This document shows positions 6,080-10,593 of a stretch of 10,593 nucleotides of DNA, in pieces. A program made the position numbers and the translations under genes. Source of the stretch: an uncultured Lachnospiraceae bacterium (lineage in GTDB: Bacteria; Bacillota; Clostridia; Lachnospirales; Lachnospiraceae); NCBI GenBank assembly GCA_910580005.1, contig CAJTXH010000040.1, positions 11,208-21,800 on the forward strand. Reading direction: 5' to 3'. The notes below the pieces were generated by a model. It was not told the origin of the DNA and made no database searches. It saw only the letters and a program-made list of their open reading frames with translations. Each line of letters opens with the position of its first letter. Positions within the stretch are counted from its first letter, which is position 1.

Positions 6080-7228
6080 TTATCCGCACTTTACTACCCT
6101 TAGAACAGGTTTTTGTTTTTGCATGCTACTGTCAAAAAAGCCATCTGGTAATGAACATATAAATTGCAAATCCTTTGGTGGCAATGCACATAAATCTAAA
6201 AATGTATGTCTTGTAATAATATCATTTTCTATTAACAGGTAAACTGCATCACGTAATATTTCTGGCGGTTCTATTTGGATTACTTCATCCAATGGCTCAT
6301 TACGCCAATATTTATTCGTTGTCATTTGCCTTTTTAAATATCCAATCTGGTTATCTGTCAAAAGGTTAAGTGTCTCACAACGTCTAATTATAGTAGACAT
6401 TGCTGCACCCCATTTTTTTTTAACTATTTCTAAATAAGCCAAAGATGTTCCCCTGACATCCTTTGGAAAAGATGTAGCAGGCAAGAGAAATGCAGAAGCA
6501 AATCTGTCTGCCTGCATATCTGCAAAATCCACTACTTCTTTTTTTACTGCATCTTTCTCCGAAATAGAACTATGCAAAATTAAATGTCCTAATTCATGGG
6601 CAATACTAAATCTTGTACGGACAGCACTCTTCTGGACAGAGTTATAAATTATATATGGAATATCATCATACCATGAGGAATATGCATCAATCCCTTTAAA
6701 AGAACAAAATTCATTATCAGAGAACTGCGCAACAATTATCCCCTGATTCTCTAAAACACCTATCAAATCTCCCACAGGAGAATCAGCAAGTCCCCATTTT
6801 TTTCTGACTGACAGAGCTATTTCTTCAATATCAATATCTTGTAATTCTTCATGGTTTCTTTCTTCCATAAGAAGATTCTGGTCAACAAATTTTACATATC
6901 TTTCTAAATGTTTCCTTGTTTCACAAACCCATTTCACCTGATGTTTACATGCTGTCTTTACTTTTTTTGATACATTGGAATTAGAACGAAAAAATAATGG
7001 ACTTTTCTCCATGCTTATACCTGTTTCATCTTTATAAAAAAAATCAACAGGGAATTGTAACACAAATGAAATTGACTGTAAAATACCAGGAGATGGGTTC
7101 ATAATACCTTTTTCATATTTTGAAACAGACTGCCTGGTAACCCCTATTCTTTCAGCCAAATCCCCCATTGATAATGCACAGGCCTCACGTGCCTCTGTTA
7201 TACGGCTTGGAATTACACTATTTTTCAT
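6080..7228 (-). CDS. XRE-ImmA/IrrE: HTH protein with zinc metallopeptidase domain, 382 aa
   Basis: Residues about 7-62 form a Cro/C1-type HTH (RITEAREACALSMGDLAERI, then VTRQSVSKYEKGIMNPSPGI). The rest is an ImmA/IrrE (COG2856-type) peptidase: an IYNS strand, HELGH at 211-215 with E212 as likely catalyst and H211/H215 as zinc ligands, then ADRFASAFLLP at 240-250. The position that is usually the third ligand Glu is Asp237 here. Family members cleave or sense regulators; ImmA of ICEBs1 cleaves the repressor ImmR, and others act as HTH-protease antitoxin-like units. It overlaps the upstream 209-aa gene by four bases (ATGA), so the two are co-translated and probably partners. It may act on the CI-like repressor, on its partner, or autoregulate. 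Confidence 0.88.
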   Translation of the reverse strand: MKNSVIPSRITEAREACALSMGDLAERIGVTRQSVSKYEKGIMNPSPGILQSISFVLQFPVDFFYKDETGISMEKSPLFFRSNSNVSKKVKTACKHQVKWVCETRKHLERYVKFVDQNLLMEERNHEELQDIDIEEIALSVRKKWGLADSPVGDLIGVLENQGIIVAQFSDNEFCSFKGIDAYSSWYDDIPYIIYNSVQKSAVRTRFSIAHELGHLILHSSISEKDAVKKEVVDFADMQADRFASAFLLPATSFPKDVRGTSLAYLEIVKKKWGAAMSTIIRRCETLNLLTDNQIGYLKRQMTTNKYWRNEPLDEVIQIEPPEILRDAVYLLIENDIITRHTFLDLCALPPKDLQFICSLPDGFFDSSMQKQKPVLRVVKCG

Positions 7229-7854
7229 AATGACTTTTCCTTGGCATTGTGAGTTAAAAATTCTTCTCTCAGTACCGCCTTTTTCCTTTCAAATTTTTTT
7301 GTTTCCTCTTTTTCTGATATCAAACTTACCATAGGTATGTCTATATAATCCACAACAGCTTTGTATCCTGGCTCAGGAAATTGCAACCTGCAAAACGTTT
7401 TTCCTGGACGCCCTCCAAAAACTAATATCCCATAATATAATTCCTGGACATATTGTTGTTCCCCCAAAAAGTCAAATCTCATTTGATGGTATAATACATC
7501 ATTATTAAATGTTAATTTACGTTTATAATCAGCTTTACTTGGAAGGGAAGTTGGTGAATTGCTTTGTGCAATATGGATTATCATATGTTTATTTCTTAAT
7601 TCTGGCACTGTATGTCCATAACTAAATTCTCTTTCAGAAAATTCAAACGGAAACTTATTATCATAATGCTCTATTTCACATTGCATCTGAACTAGTTTTG
7701 TGCGTATTCTTCCTTTCACATCAACAAGATACTTATGTGCAAACATTGGACTTTCTGCTTCCATTAAATCAAAATATGTAGCATTCCCAACCCGTACAAT
7801 TGATGCTAATGTTATCATCTCTGATTGTGTTAATAAATCTTTCTTTGATATCAC
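7225..7854 (-). CDS. Unrecognised 209-aa partner of the XRE-ImmA protein, start revised
   Basis: I do not recognise this family. It starts MISKKDLLTQSEMITLASIV, a helical region, and is then rich in alternating strand-like segments (FPFEFSEREFSYG, KHMIIHIAQSN, QELYYGILVFGGRPGKTFCR, DYIDIPMVSLI), ending in a charged helix. It has no signal peptide or membrane segment. An ATG at 7869 would add five residues, but that ATG belongs to ATGAGGAGG, an ideal ribosome site for the GTG at 7854, so GTG is my start. It is the first gene of a two-gene operon with the XRE-ImmA protein. The arrangement resembles toxin-antitoxin or defence pairs in which the HTH-protease controls its partner, but no toxin motif is visible, so this is inference. 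Confidence 0.7.
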   Translation of the reverse strand: MISKKDLLTQSEMITLASIVRVGNATYFDLMEAESPMFAHKYLVDVKGRIRTKLVQMQCEIEHYDNKFPFEFSEREFSYGHTVPELRNKHMIIHIAQSNSPTSLPSKADYKRKLTFNNDVLYHQMRFDFLGEQQYVQELYYGILVFGGRPGKTFCRLQFPEPGYKAVVDYIDIPMVSLISEKEETKKFERKKAVLREEFLTHNAKEKSL

Positions 7855-7892
7855 TATAAACCTCCTCATGGTTACTTTTTATTTATGAACCT

Positions 7893-7921
7893 ATTTTACA
7901 TTTTTTCAATATTTTTGTCAA
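7893..7921 (-). promoter_or_regulatory. Strong promoter for the 209-aa/XRE-ImmA operon
   Basis: On the minus strand a perfect TTGACA (7916-7921) and TAAAAT (7893-7898) are 17 bases apart. The leader is about 30 bases and ends in AGGAGG. A promoter this good on an accessory operon implies repression by something, most simply the HTH of the XRE-ImmA protein. Confidence 0.8.
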
Positions 7922-7925
7922 CCAC

Positions 7926-7952
7926 AATAAAAATACTAAAACTATTTTTATT
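7926..7952. repeat. Inverted repeat just upstream of the 209-aa operon promoter
   Basis: Ten-base arms AATAAAAATA and TATTTTTATT flank a 7-base centre (CTAAAAC), starting five bases upstream of the -35. It could be an operator for an HTH protein. As it contains no G or C in the arms, coincidence in AT-rich DNA is possible. Confidence 0.45.
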
Positions 7953-8028
7953 ATACAAATACTTCTGTTCAAACTATTTATAGGATTTCCACTTCTTTTA
8001 TAGTTTACTGGCTTTATACCATTACCAG

Positions 8029-8057
8029 TTGACATATTATAATTTATTATTTAAAAT
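8029..8057 (+). promoter_or_regulatory. Near-consensus rightward promoter upstream of the integrase
   Basis: TTGACA (8029-8034) and TAAAAT (8052-8057) are 17 bases apart. The transcript would start near 8064, giving a leader of about 225 bases before the integrase ATG. A leader this long is unusual and could be regulatory, though I see no stable GC-containing structure in it. Confidence 0.65.
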
Positions 8058-8291
8058 TTTATTGAACAATAACAACTATTTATATTAATTTTAAGCATAT
8101 ACAATCCAATACAGAAAAAATAAGCAGAACCAATAAGTTTTATAATAGTTTTTTATATTTGTTTTCTTAATATTTTTAATTTAAAATACATAGCATTAAA
8201 AACTAATACAAAAAATATAAATATAATAAAATATTAAATTTAAAACTAAACAAAATAATTAAACAAAAAAATATATAGAACAGGAGAATAC

Positions 8292-9395
8292 ATGCCAGCC
8301 TACAAATACACCCTTAAAAATGGCAAAACCATGTGGTATGCCAACTTTTATTATACTGACTGGACAGGAAAGAAACTTCATATCTGTAAACGTGGGTTTA
8401 AAACACAGAGGGAAGCAAAAGAATTTGAACACTCATTTACAGACAGGCAGAACAATACCAGTGACATACTCTTTTCTTCGCTTGTTGAAAACTACCTGGA
8501 AGATATGTCGCACCGCCTGAAACCTACCACAATGGAAAACAAGCAGTTTATTATAAAAAGAAAACTGCTTCCATACTTTGGCAGGTTGAAAGTGTGTGAT
8601 ATTGATACTATCAAAATCCGCAAATGGCAGAATGAATTAATTTCATACCGTGATGAAAACGGGAAACCGTTCTCCCAGACCTACTTAAAAACAGTCAACA
8701 ACCAGCTTTCCGCCCTGATGAACTATGCAGTAACCCACTACAGCCTTGCCTCCAATCCCTGCAAAGCTGCTGGCAGCATAGGCAAAAGCAGGGCGGAAGA
8801 AATGCATATATGGACACAGGCACAGTATGAAGAGTTTTCAAAAGCTGTACAGAAACCATATTTTAAACTTGCCTTTGATATACTGTTCTATACTGGCATA
8901 CGTTGTGGTGAACTGCTTGCCCTTACCCCTGCTGATGTCCTGCCTGATAAAAAACTTAACATATGTAAAAATTATGCAAAGATACAGGGGCAGGAACTTT
9001 TCCTTGAACCAAAGACACCAAAATCTAAACGTTGCATATCCATTCCAGACTTCCTGTATAACAGCATCATGGAATATATACCCAGGCTTTATGGCATAAA
9101 AAAAGATGACAGGATATTCTGCTTTACAAAATCCGCACTTGACAAAGAAATCAAGAACACAGCAAAAAAAGCTGGGCTGCCCCAGATAAGGGTACATGAC
9201 CTGCGGCACTCACACGCAAGCCTGCTGGTTGAAATGGGCTTCTCACCTTTGGAGATAGCAAACAGGCTGGGACATGAGTCAGTGAAAACTACAATGGACA
9301 CTTATTCACACCTGTACCCAGACAAAGACAGGCAGCTTGCTGACAGCCTGGACAAGCTGCGGCAGACACCACCAGAAGGCAAAGCCAGCATATGA
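8292..9395 (+). CDS. int: Tyrosine site-specific integrase, 367 aa
   Basis: This enzyme catalyses integration and excision of the element by strand exchange between attP and attB through a phosphotyrosine intermediate. Residues 1-55 form an arm-binding-like N-terminal domain (YKYTLKNGKTMWYANFYYTD). Residues about 58-155 are the SAM-like core-binding domain (FSSLVENYLEDMSHRLKPTT), and about 172-350 the catalytic domain. The catalytic set is visible: R204 (TGIRCGELLAL), a lysine in EPKTPKS (K241 or K244), H302 and R305 (HDLRHSHASLL), H328 (RLGHES) and nucleophile Y338 (DTYSHLYP). It is full length and intact. AGGAG lies five bases before the ATG. Its direction, the same as the repressor and away from the early genes, is the usual temperate-element order, so the attachment site is probably to its right. 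Confidence 0.95.
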   Translation: MPAYKYTLKNGKTMWYANFYYTDWTGKKLHICKRGFKTQREAKEFEHSFTDRQNNTSDILFSSLVENYLEDMSHRLKPTTMENKQFIIKRKLLPYFGRLKVCDIDTIKIRKWQNELISYRDENGKPFSQTYLKTVNNQLSALMNYAVTHYSLASNPCKAAGSIGKSRAEEMHIWTQAQYEEFSKAVQKPYFKLAFDILFYTGIRCGELLALTPADVLPDKKLNICKNYAKIQGQELFLEPKTPKSKRCISIPDFLYNSIMEYIPRLYGIKKDDRIFCFTKSALDKEIKNTAKKAGLPQIRVHDLRHSHASLLVEMGFSPLEIANRLGHESVKTTMDTYSHLYPDKDRQLADSLDKLRQTPPEGKASI

Positions 9396-9445
9396 TAAAT
9401 ATTAACTTTTTTATCTAAAGGATTTTTGGCAATTTTTAAACAAAT

Positions 9446-9451
9446 TATAAT
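9446..9451 (+). promoter_or_regulatory. Possible -10 box before the HEPN-like gene
   Basis: A consensus TATAAT lies 31 bases before the HEPN-like start, with a TTTTTG at 17-base spacing as a poor -35. It could give the gene its own transcript apart from the integrase, but the support is limited. Confidence 0.35.
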
Positions 9452-9476
9452 TTTATTATTTGGGAGGCAATGACTT

Positions 9477-9941
9477 ATGGCAAAAAATAACCGAACGCAA
9501 TATAATGATAAAGGTATTTTTAAAGAATATGATTATAAACAAATAGTAGATTTTGGAAAAGTATTTTTAGACGCTACTAAAAAATGTAATAAACCAAATA
9601 TAAGTTCTGTTGGCTGGTCTCATCCTTTATTAGTTCCAATTATTACTAACATGGCTTTTTCTTGTGAATTATTTTTAAAAGCAATTCTTAAGCATGATAA
9701 TAATGATACTAAAAAAACTAAAACACATAACTTAAAAGATTTATTTAATGGATTACAAGAAAATATTAAAAGTGAAATTATGAAACCATATAATGAAGAA
9801 GATTTTATGGCAAAATTAGAAAATATCTCAAATCTTTTTATGGAATGGAGATATTTATATGAGCGTCACCTTGGTTCTGTGGAATATAACTTTTTATGTG
9901 ATTTTTCTGAAAAATTATTAGAAATTGTAGATAATATGTAA
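9477..9941 (+). CDS. HEPN-like domain protein, 154 aa
   Basis: The all-helical sequence has the marks of a HEPN-like fold: AFSCELFLKAIL (60-71), the KTHNLKDLFNGL segment (82-93) typical of these proteins, and WRYLYERH (124-131), which contains R125 and H131 spaced as Rx5H, within the R-x(4-6)-H range of HEPN ribonucleases. Many HEPN proteins are RNA-cleaving toxins or abortive-infection effectors. No MNT nucleotidyltransferase partner is encoded nearby, so it is an orphan. GGGAGG nine bases before ATG 9477 supports this start; a closer ATG at 9470 opens only six codons. Base use is clearly more AT-rich than the integrase, a sign of separate origin. A non-catalytic HEPN-fold protein remains possible. 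Confidence 0.6.
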   Translation: MAKNNRTQYNDKGIFKEYDYKQIVDFGKVFLDATKKCNKPNISSVGWSHPLLVPIITNMAFSCELFLKAILKHDNNDTKKTKTHNLKDLFNGLQENIKSEIMKPYNEEDFMAKLENISNLFMEWRYLYERHLGSVEYNFLCDFSEKLLEIVDNM

Positions 9942-10126
9942 CGGGTTAAGGCTCATTAATCCCTCACAATATGCATATATAGGTATATTCGATATTATAA
10001 CATAATTGTAGGGCTTCTAAAAACGGCTAAGTATGATAGTTGTTTTAACATATAATCCATGAAGCAATAATTAGATGTTTTATAAAACATACAATTATTT
10101 TCAATACACAAACTATGATAAACTTC
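9942..10126. other. Intergenic stretch after the HEPN-like gene
   Basis: No convincing gene is present. GGGTTAA and TTAATCCC (9945-9963) can pair with one bulge just after the HEPN-like stop, but no T tract follows. A TATAAT at 10051-10056 has no good -35. A perfect 16-bp palindrome lies at 10075-10090. Because the integrase faces this way, an attachment site may lie here or further right, but I cannot identify a core repeat. Confidence 0.4.
10075..10090. repeat. Perfect 16-bp palindrome upstream of the antitoxin promoter
   Basis: ATGTTTTA is followed directly by TAAAACAT. It lies about 37 bases upstream of the antitoxin RNA -35, where a regulator could bind. It does not resemble the TTTCCTATTAGGAAA operator. 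Confidence 0.55.
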
Positions 10127-10155
10127 TTGAATTTTTTAACATTATATGTTATTCT
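10127..10155 (+). promoter_or_regulatory. Promoter of the antisense antitoxin RNA
   Basis: TTGAAT (10127-10132) and TATTCT (10150-10155) are separated by 17 bases. The start would be near 10162, just before the 5' stem-loop. Each hexamer matches four of six consensus bases, so strength is moderate by eye. Confidence 0.6.
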
Positions 10156-10157
10156 TT

Positions 10158-10191
10158 AGATAAAGAAAGGCATCTGCTCCAACAGATGCCT
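10158..10191 (-). terminator. Intrinsic terminator of the toxin mRNA
   Basis: On the minus strand AGGCATCTG and CAGATGCCT (9-bp arms, 6-base loop) are followed by TTCTTTATC, a T-rich run. The same stem on the plus strand forms the 5' end of the antisense RNA, so one inverted repeat serves both transcripts. Confidence 0.65.
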
Positions 10192-10300
10192 CCCAATATG
10201 GAGTTTCCCATTCCAAAAGATGGATGCTCCCAAATGAAAGCTTTGTCCTTATGGACGCTGCCTATTCTGTAGACCAGACAGGATAGGCATTTTATTTTTT
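10162..10300 (+). ncRNA. Candidate type I antitoxin RNA, antisense to the toxin 3' UTR
   Basis: The predicted RNA of about 135 nt starts at a 17-spaced promoter and opens with a perfect stem-loop (GGCATCTG, CAGATGCC). It ends at a strong intrinsic terminator. No ribosome site or credible protein lies in it. It is fully complementary to the 3' part of the toxin mRNA and reaches just into the toxin stop codon, the 3'-overlapping arrangement known from txpA/RatA and bsrG/SR4 in Bacillus prophages. In those systems pairing leads to RNase III cleavage of the toxin mRNA and, for SR4, to reduced translation. The RNA is inferred from signals only. Confidence 0.65.
10259..10300 (+). terminator. Intrinsic terminator of the antitoxin RNA
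   Basis: TGCCTATTCTGT (10259-10270) pairs with ACAGGATAGGCA (10278-10289) over 12 bp with one T-G wobble and a 7-base loop. It is followed by TTTTATTTTTT. On the minus strand no T tract follows the stem, so it does not end the toxin transcript there. Confidence 0.85.
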
Positions 10301-10411
10301 CTTACTATTCCTCTTATTGAGAAAGTCCAGAAACGCAACAACAAGACTGCCAAAGGAAACCATTAAACCAATTATTCCTATAAATATCAAAATTATATCT
10401 GCATCTGTCAT
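10292..10411 (-). CDS. Holin-like type I toxin, small membrane peptide, 39 aa
   Basis: The peptide begins MTDADIILIFIGIIGLMVSF, continues GSLVVAFLDF and ends in a basic tail (LNKRNSKKK). One hydrophobic segment (about 6-30) and a lysine/arginine end match the putative holin-like toxin family (Hol_Tox type) and the general form of TxpA/BsrG/Fst-type toxins, which insert in the cytoplasmic membrane. A strong SD, AGGGAGGTG (10418-10426), lies six bases before the ATG. The mRNA has its own promoter about 75 bases upstream and a long 3' UTR, both typical of type I toxins. An antisense RNA overlaps the 3' UTR. The stop lies within the T tract of the antitoxin terminator. An ordinary small membrane peptide is the main alternative. 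Confidence 0.78.
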   Translation of the reverse strand: MTDADIILIFIGIIGLMVSFGSLVVAFLDFLNKRNSKKK

Positions 10412-10417
10412 ATTACG

Positions 10418-10488
10418 CACCTCCCTTCCTATGTACTCCGATAAACGGTTTTAGTTTGGGAGGATGCCATCCTGCCATGGGCTCCATA
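10418..10488 (-). promoter_or_regulatory. Structured 5' UTR of the toxin with an anti-SD element
   Basis: In the toxin mRNA, CCTCCC (10463 to 10458) can pair with GGGAGG of the SD (10425 to 10420). The surrounding leader also contains AGGAT/ATCCT arms and the palindrome GCCATGGC. Leader structures that hide the SD are known for type I toxins. In addition CCTCCCAA of this leader is exactly complementary to TTGGGAGG in the mRNA's own 3' UTR (10196 to 10189), so a closed 5'-3' form is possible. Confidence 0.5.
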
Positions 10489-10494
10489 AATAAA

Positions 10495-10523
10495 ATTCTA
10501 CCATAATCTGACAGGAATTTCAA
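10495..10523 (-). promoter_or_regulatory. Promoter of the toxin mRNA, extended -10
   Basis: On the minus strand TTGAAA (10518-10523) and TAGAAT (10495-10500) are 17 bases apart, and TGG precedes the -10, an extended -10. Each hexamer matches five of six consensus bases. Transcription should start near 10488. Confidence 0.78.
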
Positions 10524-10565
10524 TATTGTATATTTAGAGGTAATAAAAGTAAACTCTCTTATTTC

Positions 10566-10585
10566 TTAACATCATATTAACATCA
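10566..10585. repeat. Tandem TTAACATCA repeat, one helical turn apart
   Basis: TTAACATCA occurs at 10566-10574 and 10577-10585, an 11-base period, about 45 bases upstream of the toxin -35. Same-face spacing could suit a dimeric regulator. It is short enough to be chance. Confidence 0.4.
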
Positions 10586-10593
10586 CCAGACAA

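Larger units (their letters stand above)
7922..8291. other. Very AT-rich non-coding region between divergent genes
   Basis: I see no convincing gene on either strand. It holds one near-consensus rightward promoter (8029-8057), the inverted repeat at 7926-7952, and the heptamer AACTATT at 7940, 7972 and 8074 with its complement AATAGTT at 8144. The 10-mer AACTATTTAT occurs exactly at 7972 and 8074. AAACTAT (7971) and ATAGTTT (8000) also form a spaced inverted repeat. Short repeats beside an integrase gene can be arm-type binding sites, but base composition makes chance repeats likely. From about 8100 to 8280 the DNA is almost only A and T. Confidence 0.5.

Noticed and set aside
9470..9490. A six-codon frame (MTYGKK) overlapping the HEPN-like start
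   Set aside because: The ATG is only two bases from the GGGAGG site, too close for good initiation; a leader peptide is possible but unsupported.
9945..9963. Hairpin after the HEPN-like gene as an intrinsic terminator
   Set aside because: The stem is bulged and AT-rich, and no T tract follows on either strand.
9960..10100. A tRNA or attachment-site core to the right of the integrase
   Set aside because: I found no cloverleaf and no direct repeat pair within the window; the other element end is outside, so a core cannot be recognised.
10075..10272. A 65-codon plus-strand open frame
   Set aside because: It has no ribosome site, starts inside a palindrome, and overlaps the antitoxin promoter, both stem-loops and the antisense RNA; the RNA signals explain the region better.

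Overview
The window looks like the immunity, lysogeny and integration end of an integrated mobile element (temperate phage or ICE-like) in a low-GC Clostridia, most likely a Lachnospiraceae gut bacterium. The reasons are the AT-rich sequence, strong GGAGG-type ribosome sites, a DUF5688-like protein next to a small XRE-type protein (a pairing I associate with Lachnospiraceae elements), and a phage-type layout. This is family-level recognition by eye; no search was run.

Layout. Positions 1-2277 form a leftward early operon: a Cro-like HTH protein, an XRE-type protein, a DUF5688-like protein, a small winged-helix-like protein, a zinc-ribbon miniprotein and a gene cut by the window edge. Positions 2278-2437 are a divergent control region with three copies of a 15-bp palindromic operator; a fourth copy lies at the end of the cro-like gene, before the next gene. 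Rightward from there run a CI-like repressor without a protease domain, a large two-TM protein with a TerB_N-like segment, and a truncated KilA-N gene that ends beside a perfect 30-bp palindrome. Positions 6080-7854 hold a leftward two-gene operon of an unrecognised 209-aa protein and an XRE-ImmA/IrrE metallopeptidase, driven by a near-consensus promoter. After a very AT-rich gap of about 430 bases comes a tyrosine integrase (8292-9395), then an AT-rich HEPN-like gene.

The right end holds what I read as a complete type I toxin-antitoxin locus: a 39-aa hydrophobic holin-like toxin on the minus strand, with promoter, strong SD, long 3' UTR and terminator. An antisense RNA of about 135 nt on the plus strand, with its own promoter and terminator, lies wholly inside the toxin mRNA's 3' UTR. 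The toxin mRNA also has a 5' anti-SD segment and possible 5'-3' long-range pairing.

How it may work together (inference): the CI-like and Cro-like proteins compete for the repeated operator and set the dormant or active state. Because the repressor has no self-cleaving peptidase, the XRE-ImmA protein is a candidate derepression protease, as ImmA is for ImmR in ICEBs1. The membrane TerB_N-like protein, the XRE-ImmA pair, the HEPN-like protein and the type I locus are accessory genes of the kind that protect the host or stabilise the element. The best candidates for something undescribed are the 209-aa/XRE-ImmA operon and the type I locus.
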